The position numbers and the translations under genes are program-made. A DNA stretch of 6,977 nt from Deltaproteobacteria bacterium (GTDB lineage Bacteria > Desulfobacterota > SM23-61), in assembly GCA_029857975.1 (NCBI GenBank), contig JAOUFX010000146.1:1-6977 (forward strand), written 5' to 3'. Positions 1 to 5,904 of the stretch are shown piece after piece (the first letter of the stretch is position 1; each line of letters begins with the position of its first letter). The notes below the pieces were generated by a model, which was not told the origin of the DNA, did no database searches, and saw nothing but the letters and a program-made list of their open reading frames with translations.

Positions 1-30
1 CCTATTTGAACAAAATCTCTTGGGGACGAG

Positions 31-35
31 AGGAG
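31..35 (+). promoter_or_regulatory. Ribosome binding site of rubredoxin gene
   Basis: AGGAG lies 8 bases upstream of the ATG at 44. It supports that ATG over the in-frame TTG at 20, which lies upstream of this site and would add eight residues unlike the usual rubredoxin N-terminus. The promoter must lie before the window. Confidence 0.8.
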
Positions 36-43
36 AGAAAGGA

Positions 44-205
44 ATGAAAAAGTACACCTGCAACATTTGCGGTTATGTTTATGATCCGGCCGCCGGAGAT
101 CCGGAAAATGGTGTAGCCCCCGGCACGCCCTTCGAAAAACTTCCGGCAGACTGGACATGCCCGGTATGCGGGGCCAGCAAAACTGATTTTTCGCCGGAAG
201 GGTAG
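44..205 (+). CDS. Rubredoxin
   Basis: This is a 53-residue cytoplasmic one-iron electron carrier. The sequence shows the two knuckles that bind the Fe(Cys)4 centre: C6-x2-C9-G-Y near the N-terminus and C39-P-V-C42-G near the C-terminus. The typical aromatic core (Y4, Y11, Y13, W37) and the DPxxGDPENGVxPGT segment (residues 14-28) are also present. Length and the 29-residue spacing between knuckles are those of classical anaerobe rubredoxins. In such organisms rubredoxin passes electrons from NAD(P)H-rubredoxin oxidoreductase to rubrerythrin, superoxide reductase or rubredoxin:oxygen oxidoreductase. A possible partner, a rubrerythrin, is encoded at 4917-5531. The gene ends in TAG, the only amber stop among the clear genes here. 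No terminator is evident after it. The family assignment is certain; the partner is inferred. Confidence 0.97.
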   Translation: MKKYTCNICGYVYDPAAGDPENGVAPGTPFEKLPADWTCPVCGASKTDFSPEG

Positions 206-281
206 TCGGCCCGGCGTCTTTGGAATTCCCCCCTCACGGCGCTCTCCGGTGGCAGGGAGGCGATTCTCGCATAGAAAAGTT

Positions 282-308
282 GCAGAGGATCTAAACTAGA
301 CCCTCGGC
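282..308 (+). other. Imperfect stem-loop in the leader of the MetE-like gene
   Basis: TCTA (290-293) pairs with TAGA (297-300) around an AAC loop. After an A/C mismatch, GAGG (285-288) pairs with CCTC (302-305). After an A/G mismatch, GC (282-283) pairs with GC (307-308). This gives 10 pairs with two symmetric mismatches. No T-run follows, so it is not an ordinary intrinsic terminator. It may be part of a structured leader RNA; function unknown. Confidence 0.4.
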
Positions 309-362
309 CAAAGAGCCCTAAGCCCGCAGAAGCTGGAGATTGGGAGACGGAAGAATACGGGC

Positions 363-377
363 CCCTCCGTCGGAGGG
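363..377 (+). other. Perfect 6-bp GC-rich hairpin
   Basis: CCCTCC (363-368) and GGAGGG (372-377) pair around a GTC loop, 60 bases before the ATG of the MetE-like gene. No T-run follows. The hairpin lies directly after the 322-362 pairing, so the two could stack in one RNA. It also lies inside the coding-like open frame, so it may have no role as RNA. Confidence 0.4.
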
Positions 378-436
378 CGCTGGAAAAAGCCGGGGCCCCC
401 CAATCGATTCCCATGGCCAAAAAGTAGGCCGGAAAC

Positions 437-1465
437 ATGCCGATTCCCGGAAATCTTTTAACCACCGCCATGGCGGTCATGCCCCACAAGGATGTGGAGC
501 GAGCTTTAGAGGTAGCGCTGTCTCTGGACATCCCCTTTTGGCCCCAGTTGCCGAAGTTGAGCTATTATGAAGATATGTACGTCCAGGCGTCCGAACATTT
601 TCCCGGAATTGTGCTGGATCTGGAAAAACGAACTCTCCGTTTTTCCCTGGAAAAATTTATCGCCGAATTTGAAGAGGCGATGCGCCATTTCGATGAGCCG
701 GAATATTTTGACGTCAGCAAAACCTACTCCGTGGTCTACCACCGCTTCTTAAAAATGGACCTCTCTGGTCAGCCAGCCATCCGGGGACAACTGGAAGGTC
801 CGATCAGTTTTGGAATGAACGTCCTGGACCAAAATGATCGCCCCCTTCTCTTTGATGATTCCGTCCGTCCGTTTATGCTGGAGGTGATGGCCAGGCGGGT
901 CAACGTTCAATTGACCCGCCTGAAGAAACTGAATGCCAACGCTTTCATGTATATTGACGAGCCCGGTTTGCAGTTTCTGTTCAGTGCCCTCTCCGGTTAC
1001 AGTGATCAGGCAGCCAAAAAAGACCTGGAAGCCTTTTTCTCAATGATTGAAAGACCAAGGGGCGTTCATCTCTGCGGCAACCCGGATTGGGACTTTTTAC
1101 TGACCCTGGACTTAGATATTCTTTCTTTGGATGTATACTCTAATGGAGAAATTTTTGCTTCTTATGCCCCCTCCATCAAGAAATTCTTGGACCGGGGAGG
1201 AAGCATTTCCTGGGGGATCGTGCCCACCAATTTTGAACCGTTGGCACAAGAGCATGAAGAATCTCTGGAACGCCGGCTTACCGGAATATGGAATCGATTG
1301 CAAAAAAAGGGAGTGGACCTGGAGTTTCTGCTGTCCAGAAGCCTGCTGTCGCCAGCGACCTGCTGCCTGGTCAATCCCGATGGAGAAAAGACTGTGGAAG
1401 AAGCTTTCCGTATGGTGCAAGGGTTGTCGGCAAGGCTACGGGAAATGTACAGACTGACAAATTGA
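437..1465 (+). CDS. MetE/UroD-fold protein, probable zinc-dependent methyltransferase
   Basis: This 342-residue protein resembles the catalytic barrel shared by cobalamin-independent methionine synthase (MetE) and uroporphyrinogen decarboxylase-type methyltransferases. Visible marks are an N-terminal [11 protein letters not shown] segment (9-19, like the ATGIGSxPH start of this fold), IDEP at 173-176 as in MetE, H211-x-C213 in VHLCGNPDW, a possible acidic ligand D232 in [10 protein letters not shown], and C309-C310 near the C-terminus. H-x-C, an acidic residue and a late Cys are the zinc ligands of MetE, where zinc activates the thiol acceptor. The protein lacks the N-terminal duplicated domain of full MetE (about 750 residues), so it is a core-only form. 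Donor and acceptor are unknown; a corrinoid protein or homocysteine are possibilities. The ATG at 437 is the first start after the in-frame TAG at 425, and its ribosome site is weak (GGA at 431-433). The family is fairly sure; the reaction is not. Confidence 0.75.
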   Translation: MPIPGNLLTTAMAVMPHKDVERALEVALSLDIPFWPQLPKLSYYEDMYVQASEHFPGIVLDLEKRTLRFSLEKFIAEFEEAMRHFDEPEYFDVSKTYSVVYHRFLKMDLSGQPAIRGQLEGPISFGMNVLDQNDRPLLFDDSVRPFMLEVMARRVNVQLTRLKKLNANAFMYIDEPGLQFLFSALSGYSDQAAKKDLEAFFSMIERPRGVHLCGNPDWDFLLTLDLDILSLDVYSNGEIFASYAPSIKKFLDRGGSISWGIVPTNFEPLAQEHEESLERRLTGIWNRLQKKGVDLEFLLSRSLLSPATCCLVNPDGEKTVEEAFRMVQGLSARLREMYRLTN

Positions 1466-1471
1466 AGGAGG
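1465..1471 (+). promoter_or_regulatory. Ribosome binding site of YyaL-like gene
   Basis: AAGGAGG begins on the last base of the preceding TGA stop and lies 5 bases before the ATG at 1477. It fixes the start there, although the same frame is open back to 1288 inside the upstream gene. Confidence 0.9.
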
Positions 1472-1476
1472 CCTTC

Positions 1477-3564
1477 ATGGTTCGTTCCGGAAAGCAACCT
1501 TCCCAATTTTATAATCACCTGATCCAGGAAAAAAGTCCTTATCTCCTCCAGCATGCCGACAATCCCGTAGACTGGTATCCCTGGAACGAAGAAGCTTTTC
1601 GCCAAGCCCAAGAGAAAGACAGGCCCATTTTTCTTTCCATCGGTTATGCCACCTGCCATTGGTGCCATGTAATGGCCCATGAATCCTTCGAAGACGAGGA
1701 AGTGGCCAGGTTGTTGAATCAATCCTTTGTCTCCATAAAAGTGGACCGGGAGGAACGCCCGGATATCGACCAGGTCTACATGTCCGTGTGCCAGGCCTTA
1801 ACCGGCCAGGGGGGCTGGCCGCTCTCGATCTTCATGACCCCGGAAGGAAACCCCTTCTTTGCGGGAACCTATTTCCCTAAGGACAACCGGACGGGTAGGG
1901 TGGGGTTTACCGTCCTCCTAACCCGCATCGCCAGCCTCTGGCAGAAAGACCGGGAAAAAATCCTTCACAGCAGCGCCGAGATCCGGCGGGCCATCCAGCA
2001 AGGACCCCGGGTTTTTGATGCCGGAGTTGCGCTGGACGCGGGAGTCCTTAAAAAAGCCTATGAGCAAATGCAGAAAAGCTTTGACCAGGAATGGGGCGGA
2101 TTCAGCAGATCTCCTAAATTCCCAACCCCTCATCATCTAACTTTTCTTTTAAGGTGGCATAAACGCAGCCAGGAGGCCCAGGCCGGCAACATGGTTGAAA
2201 AAACTTTGAAGGCCATGCGCCACGGCGGCATTTTTGATCAGATCGGGCTTGGCTTTCACCGCTATTCGGTCGATGAAAGATGGCTTGTTCCCCACTTTGA
2301 AAAAATGCTCTATGACCAAGCCCTGCTGGCCATGGCTTATACCGAAGCCTATCAGGCCCTGGGAAAGGCGGAATACGCCGGTACGGTTCGGGAAATCTTT
2401 TCTTACGTTCTCCGGGACATGACTTCCCCGGAAGGAGGATTTTTTTCGGCTGAAGACGCCGATAGTGAGGGCCAAGAAGGTCTTTTTTACGTTTGGACCC
2501 CGCGAGAGGTTAAAAAACATCTGGGCGAAAAAATGGGGGGGCTGTTTTGTCGCTTCTTCGGGATCACCCCGGAAGGCAATTTTGAAGAAGGGACCAGCAT
2601 TCCCCATATATCTGTGCCGTTACCAATTTTCGCCGGGCAGGAAAAAATGGATGCGGCAGAGATAGGCAGGGCCTTACAAAGCGGGAAAAAGAAGCTATTC
2701 GAGGCTCGGGAGAAAAGGGTCCACCCGCTGAAAGATGATAAAATCATCTCCTCCTGGAACGGGCTGATGATCGCCGCCCTGGCTAAGGGCGCGCAGGCTC
2801 TCCAGGATGATGGCTATACCCGGGCTGCCCGGCGGGCAGCGGATTTTTTTCTGGCGAAAATGCGGAACTCCCGCGGCCGGTTGTATCGTCGCTACCGCCA
2901 TGGACATATCGCCTATCCCGGCTTCCTGGATGACTATGCCTATCTGGTCTGGGGCTTGATTGAATTATATGAAGCCACCTTTGAGGTCCGGTACCTGGAG
3001 CAAGCTGTCCATCTCAATCAGATTATGATCGAACTTTTTGGGGATGAGGAAAAGGGAGGGTTTTATTTTACTGGCCAAGAAAATGAATTGCTCATCGCCC
3101 GCCCCAAGGAGATCTATGACGGCGCGGTTCCGTCGGGGAACTCGGTGGCTGCCTTAAACCTTTTACGCCTGGCTCGAATGACCGGAGATGTAACTCTTGA
3201 AAAAAAGGCCGACCAGCTGCTCCAGTTCTTTTCTTCAGCCGTGGCCGCTGTACCTATGGCCTGCACCCAGTTGCTCATGGCCCTGGATTTTGTGGTCGGC
3301 CCGAGTAAGGAAATAGTCATCGCCGGGGATCCGCAAGAAGAAATGACCCGGGCCATGATTGCGCTTTTGCAGCGAAGATTTGTACCCAACAAAGTCGTGC
3401 TGTTGCGGCGGGAGGGCGAAGCGGGTAAGGAACTAACCGCCCTGTCTCCCTTTGTTGCGGGGATGGTTCCTGTTGGCAAAAAACCGGCGGTTTATCTGTG
3501 CGAAGGTTATACCTGCAGAAGCCCCCTGACGGATGTGGCCGCCTTGAAAAACGCCTTGCCATAA
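1477..3564 (+). CDS. DUF255 thioredoxin-fold protein (YyaL/SPATA20 family)
   Basis: This is a 695-residue protein, full length for the YyaL/SPATA20 family. The N-terminal thioredoxin-like domain (about 10-170) carries [16 protein letters not shown] (21-36), C60-H-W-C63 followed by [13 protein letters not shown] (89-98), [10 protein letters not shown] (110-119) and GTYFP (130-134), all family hallmarks. The rest resembles an alpha/alpha-barrel glycoside-hydrolase or epimerase fold, with [16 protein letters not shown] (251-266), [10 protein letters not shown] (272-281), SAEDADSEG (324-332) and [12 protein letters not shown] (420-431). A late Cys pair (C675, C680) matches the conserved C-terminal segment. 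No signal peptide is seen, so it is probably cytoplasmic. The biochemical role of the family is not established; a redox or sugar-related role is only suggested by the folds. The gene starts 11 bases after the MetE-like gene, so the two are probably co-transcribed. Confidence 0.93.
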   Translation: MVRSGKQPSQFYNHLIQEKSPYLLQHADNPVDWYPWNEEAFRQAQEKDRPIFLSIGYATCHWCHVMAHESFEDEEVARLLNQSFVSIKVDREERPDIDQVYMSVCQALTGQGGWPLSIFMTPEGNPFFAGTYFPKDNRTGRVGFTVLLTRIASLWQKDREKILHSSAEIRRAIQQGPRVFDAGVALDAGVLKKAYEQMQKSFDQEWGGFSRSPKFPTPHHLTFLLRWHKRSQEAQAGNMVEKTLKAMRHGGIFDQIGLGFHRYSVDERWLVPHFEKMLYDQALLAMAYTEAYQALGKAEYAGTVREIFSYVLRDMTSPEGGFFSAEDADSEGQEGLFYVWTPREVKKHLGEKMGGLFCRFFGITPEGNFEEGTSIPHISVPLPIFAGQEKMDAAEIGRALQSGKKKLFEAREKRVHPLKDDKIISSWNGLMIAALAKGAQALQDDGYTRAARRAADFFLAKMRNSRGRLYRRYRHGHIAYPGFLDDYAYLVWGLIELYEATFEVRYLEQAVHLNQIMIELFGDEEKGGFYFTGQENELLIARPKEIYDGAVPSGNSVAALNLLRLARMTGDVTLEKKADQLLQFFSSAVAAVPMACTQLLMALDFVVGPSKEIVIAGDPQEEMTRAMIALLQRRFVPNKVVLLRREGEAGKELTALSPFVAGMVPVGKKPAVYLCEGYTCRSPLTDVAALKNALP

Positions 3565-3638
3565 GGCGATCAAATTGAAAAATGCCCCTGGCCAAAGCCA
3601 AGTTGTAATTTTTCTTTTGGCCTTGAACAAATTTCATT

Positions 3639-4550
3639 ATGATTCCCCTTACAAACCTTCTGCGGCATAGAGACTTTGTTCTCTCCCTGGCCTTAACCCT
3701 CGGATTAACCCTGGGACAGGGCGCCCGATGGACTGAATCAACCGTGGTCCCGGCGCTGGCCGTGGTGATGACCCTTTCTACGATGGGTGTTCCCGGTAGT
3801 ATTTTCCTGGCTCCCCATAAACTGTTGCTGCCCGCCTTGGCGGGTCTGGCCCTGAACTATGGGGTCCTCGGCGGCCTTCTTCTGGGGTTGAGCTCCTTAA
3901 TGATCCACGATGAAGCCCTGCGGCATGGTTTTATCATCATGACGGCCGTTCCCCCGGCCATCGCCGTCATCCCTTTCACCGCCATGCTGAATGGGAATAG
4001 TCCTTTTACTCTCGTTGCGGCCATCGGGTGTTACCTCGCGGCCCTAATCCTTACACCTTTGATCACCCTGGGTTTTATCGGGGCCGGTTCTTTAGAGTCC
4101 GGAAAAATTCTCATCATTATGATTGAGCTGATCCTGCTCCCTTTAATCCTTTCGCGAGTTTTACTCTGGAGTAAAATTTCGAAACGAGTCGAACCGATAA
4201 AAGGAGCGATCACCAACTGGGGATTCTTTTTGGTGGTATACACCATAATCGGTCTGAACCGTGATTTATTCTTGGCCCAGCCATTGGCCTTCCTTCCAGT
4301 GGCTTTCATTGCCCTGGCCAGCACTTTTTTCCTGGGATTCGTCATCGAGAGGCTCTGCCGATTTTTCCATGTCGCTCCCAAAATGGCGACCAGCCTGGTT
4401 CTCTTGGGGACGCAGAAAAATACGGGCCTGGCCGCAGGCCTGGCCCTCACCCTTTTCAGCGAAAAAACCGCAGTGCCGGCCACAATTTCTACTATATTCA
4501 TGCTGGTCTACATCATCTGGCTAAGCGTCAAACAGCGTTGGAACAACTAA
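3639..4550 (+). CDS. Bile acid:sodium symporter (BASS) family transporter
   Basis: This is a 303-residue inner-membrane protein with about ten hydrophobic segments (roughly 12-28, 34-52, 61-83, 96-116, 122-148, 157-177, 192-206, 216-238, 249-275, 279-297). Two features suit the BASS fold: a PP-containing helix break at 105-106 followed by NGNSPFTLVAAIG (118-130), and GTQKNTGLAAGLAL (257-270), resembling the crossover-helix motif of the second half. Family members are Na+-coupled carriers of organic anions such as bile acids, pyruvate or pantoate; the substrate here cannot be read from sequence. ATG 3639 is the only conventional start near the front, since a TGA lies in frame at 3624-3626. No Shine-Dalgarno is visible before it. 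It lies 74 bases after the YyaL-like gene and may belong to the same transcript or have its own promoter. Arsenite Acr3 and auxin-carrier-like proteins share the fold but fit less well. Confidence 0.8.
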   Translation: MIPLTNLLRHRDFVLSLALTLGLTLGQGARWTESTVVPALAVVMTLSTMGVPGSIFLAPHKLLLPALAGLALNYGVLGGLLLGLSSLMIHDEALRHGFIIMTAVPPAIAVIPFTAMLNGNSPFTLVAAIGCYLAALILTPLITLGFIGAGSLESGKILIIMIELILLPLILSRVLLWSKISKRVEPIKGAITNWGFFLVVYTIIGLNRDLFLAQPLAFLPVAFIALASTFFLGFVIERLCRFFHVAPKMATSLVLLGTQKNTGLAAGLALTLFSEKTAVPATISTIFMLVYIIWLSVKQRWNN

Positions 4551-4564
4551 AAAATAACAAAAGC

Positions 4565-4628
4565 CAAATCCCAATTTCTAAATAATATCGAAGGACTAAA
4601 TTCCCACAACCGAAAAGTTTGGGATTTG
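4565..4628. repeat. Intergenic inverted repeat, 10-base arms
   Basis: CAAATCCCAA (4565-4574) and TTGGGATTTG (4619-4628) are perfect reverse complements separated by 44 AT-rich bases. The arms lie just after the BASS gene. Similar 'AAATCCCAA...TTGGGATTT' intergenic elements are something I recall from deltaproteobacterial genomes, so this may be a degenerate copy of a dispersed palindromic repeat. The loop is too long and lacks a T-run, so a terminator is unlikely. Confidence 0.5.
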
Positions 4629-4905
4629 AAAATTCGGTAAACCCCAGATTCAATTGGTAGGGGATCGGACAATCTATCCTGGCTGGGTCAAGGTAACCGA
4701 TGTCATACCGCTGGTGGCCTTCGGGGTGTTAGACGGGAACTATTACTTTGGTAACCTTTTTACTCGGTCTTTGCCTACATGGAGGATTTCTTCCAATACA
4801 AGGAATCCAGCATCGGACGAAGATTCGCCAGGATCCTATCCGAGCCGGTCAAGTCGCTCTTTTTCCAAAAACTGGAGCAGGGTGAGTTGGATACTGAAAG
4901 GGTTC

Positions 4906-4911
4906 AGGAGG
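4906..4911 (+). promoter_or_regulatory. Ribosome binding site of rubrerythrin gene
   Basis: AGGAGG lies 5 bases before the ATG at 4917. It decides for that start over the in-frame ATG at 4779, which would add 46 residues and has no good ribosome site. Confidence 0.85.
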
Positions 4912-4916
4912 CAGGG

Positions 4917-5531
4917 ATGGACAAGAAATGGAAGTGCACGGTTTGCGGCTATATCCATGAAGGGGACAATCCACCGGAAGTCTGCCCGGTTTGCGGGGCG
5001 CACAAGTACCAGTTCATTCTCTACGAAAAACTGCCGGAGGCCCTGGAGAAAAAACTGAAGGAGGCTTTTGCCGGAGAATCAAAGGCTCACCTGCGCAACT
5101 TAGCCTTCGCCAGAAAAGCAGAGGAGGACGGGTTCCCTCAGATTGCCAAGCTCTTCCGCGCTGTGGCCGAGGCCGAGAGAGTCCACGCCGATGAGTATCT
5201 TAAGTACCTGGAGGGGGTGATAGGGGAAACCGAGGATAATCTGAAAACGGCTTTTGAAAGCGAGATCAAAGCCAAAACGGACGTTTATCCTGCTTTCATC
5301 CAGGAGGCCTTCGCCCTCAAGAGGGAGGATGTGGCCTGGAGTTTCAGCCGCTCCCGGGATGTGGAAGACCGGCACGCGAAACTTTATAAAGATGCCCTGG
5401 CGGCCATGATTACGGATCAGGAAACGGCATACCACGTCTGCCGGGTATGCGGGTACGTTTTTGACGGCGATTTGCCCGAGGCATGTCCGGTATGCCGCGC
5501 GACTAAAGAGAATTTCAAGAAGATGGTTTGA
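4917..5531 (+). CDS. Rubrerythrin with rubredoxin-type centres at both ends
   Basis: This 204-residue cytoplasmic protein probably reduces hydrogen peroxide (or oxygen) with electrons from rubredoxin. An N-terminal rubredoxin-like knuckle pair has C7-x2-C10 and C23-x2-C26 (12-residue linker, much shorter than in true rubredoxin). The middle ferritin-like four-helix domain (about 40-165) holds E54 in FAGES, E87-x2-H90, E116, and E150-x2-H153 as probable di-iron ligands. A C-terminal rubredoxin-like pair has C175-x2-C178 and C190-x2-C193. By my hand alignment on the conserved YP (124-125), the glutamate that normally follows E116 by three residues is A119, so one di-iron ligand seems missing; this may be a subfamily trait. 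The strong ribosome site fixes the start. No promoter or terminator is clear. The stand-alone rubredoxin at 44-205 is a possible donor. Confidence 0.92.
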   Translation: MDKKWKCTVCGYIHEGDNPPEVCPVCGAHKYQFILYEKLPEALEKKLKEAFAGESKAHLRNLAFARKAEEDGFPQIAKLFRAVAEAERVHADEYLKYLEGVIGETEDNLKTAFESEIKAKTDVYPAFIQEAFALKREDVAWSFSRSRDVEDRHAKLYKDALAAMITDQETAYHVCRVCGYVFDGDLPEACPVCRATKENFKKMV

Positions 5532-5650
5532 ACCAAAGGATCCTCTTTTGGAAAAAAGCCATGCTCTTTAAATTTAATCGGACGCGGATTTGCGCAGATA
5601 ACCAAGGATGATTATTTTCTTTTTAATAAAACGAAATAAATATTGTTACA

Positions 5651-5725
5651 GTCATTGCGAGCCCGAAGGGCGCGGCAATCTCGTTCTTCGTGGGATTGCT
5701 TCGTCGCTGCGCTCCTCGCAATGAC
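5651..5725. repeat. GTCATTGCGAG palindromic repeat element
   Basis: GTCATTGCGAG (5651-5661) and CTCGCAATGAC (5715-5725) form perfect 11-base terminal inverted repeats of a 75-base element. Inside, GCAATC (5675-5680) pairs with GATTGC (5694-5699), so the whole element can fold as one long imperfect hairpin with a loop of about 13 bases. I recall elements with these ends as frequent dispersed intergenic repeats in Deltaproteobacteria and other phyla; copy number cannot be seen here. No flanking target duplication is obvious. It could act as a transcript-end hairpin or as a relic of a transposase-mobilised palindrome. Confidence 0.8.
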
Positions 5726-5829
5726 ACTTTACATATTGCGTTTGTATTAGTTTTTTTTGATAATCCCTGTTAAATAGTAAACATCTCATAGGGTGAATCC
5801 GTGTCCAAAAAGGATTTTTCTATACAATT

Positions 5830-5846
5830 CGATTCGGGCCGAATCG
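5830..5846. promoter_or_regulatory. 17-base palindrome, operator candidate
   Basis: CGATTCGG, a central G, and CCGAATCG are perfectly symmetrical. The centre lies about 37 bases upstream of the -35 box at 5875. That position suits an activator site, or a distal operator, for the lipoprotein gene. It is not followed by a T-run. The binding protein is unknown, and no regulator gene is present in the window. Confidence 0.4.
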
Positions 5847-5874
5847 GAGTGCGAATTTCGAGTCATTAAATAGC

Positions 5875-5904
5875 TTGACAGCCTAACAGAAAAGCCTTTA
5901 TATT
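5875..5904 (+). promoter_or_regulatory. Sigma70-type promoter of TPR lipoprotein gene
   Basis: A perfect TTGACA (5875-5880) is followed after 18 bases by TATATT (5899-5904), five of six matches to TATAAT. A start point near 5911 would give a leader of about 75 bases before the ATG at 5987. A 16-base AT-only palindrome (5900-5915) overlaps the -10 box and presumed start point. Confidence 0.65.

Larger units (their letters stand above)
206..436 (+). other. GC-rich spacer with hairpins and a start-less open frame
   Basis: This 231-base spacer separates the rubredoxin and MetE-like genes. It contains a mismatched hairpin at 282-308, a GCCCG/CGGGC pairing (322-326 with 358-362), and a compact CCCTCC-GTC-GGAGGG hairpin (363-377). 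I compared it by eye with cobalamin, SAM, SAH, THF and cyclic-di-GMP riboswitch cores and saw no match. A frame open from 275 to the TAG at 425-427 reads like a protein tail (AEAGDWETEEYGPL near the middle, SIPMAKK at the end) but has no ATG, GTG or TTG before the ATG at 413. It could be a gene remnant or a chance open frame in GC-rich DNA. No clear terminator or promoter was found. Confidence 0.45.
4551..4916 (+). other. Spacer with inverted repeat and possible gene debris
   Basis: These 366 bases precede the rubrerythrin start. The first part is AT-rich and holds a 10-base inverted repeat (4565-4628). The second part has two coding-like stretches in different frames. One, from about 4654, includes YPGWVKVTDVIPLVAFGVLD. 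The other, open from 4755 to 4916 and continuous with the rubrerythrin frame, includes GRRFARILSEPVKSLFF. The strong ribosome site at 4906-4911 argues that this second stretch is not part of the rubrerythrin. A decayed gene is one explanation; chance open frames are another. I found no convincing promoter. Confidence 0.4.

Noticed and set aside
285..300. Programmed +1 frameshift site at ATC TAA A
   Set aside because: Unlike the prfB-type CUU UGA site, re-pairing of the P-site tRNA on UCU would be poor, and no properly spaced Shine-Dalgarno-like stimulator or clear start codon is present upstream.
206..436. Cobalamin, SAM, SAH, THF or cyclic-di-GMP riboswitch
   Set aside because: Hairpins are present, but none of the conserved core sequences of these classes could be matched by eye.
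79..531. 150-codon open frame on the minus strand
   Set aside because: It overlaps the certain rubredoxin gene and the start of the MetE-like gene, has low-complexity composition and no recognisable motif; it is a shadow of GC-rich coding DNA.
1288..1476. 63-codon N-terminal extension of the YyaL-like gene
   Set aside because: It overlaps the MetE-like gene in another frame, while AAGGAGG at 1465-1471 and the family's usual N-terminus support the ATG at 1477.
1162..1722. 186-codon open frame on the minus strand
   Set aside because: It lies opposite the conserved cores of the MetE-like and YyaL-like genes, including the CHWC motif; no family features.
3552..3622. Intrinsic terminator after the YyaL-like gene
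   Set aside because: A 6-bp hairpin (3552-3568) over the stop codon and a GGCCAAA/TTTGGCC pairing (3590-3622) exist, but neither is followed by a T-run.
4031..4501. 156-codon open frame on the minus strand
   Set aside because: Shadow of the BASS-family membrane protein gene; the hydrophobic codons on the plus strand explain it.
4779..4916. 46-residue N-terminal extension of the rubrerythrin
   Set aside because: The AGGAGG at 4906-4911 is ideally placed for ATG 4917 and the ATG at 4779 lacks a ribosome site. The extension is kept only as possible gene debris.
5533..5551. Intrinsic terminator after the rubrerythrin gene
   Set aside because: The stem is only five pairs around a loop of about nine bases and is followed by A residues, not T.
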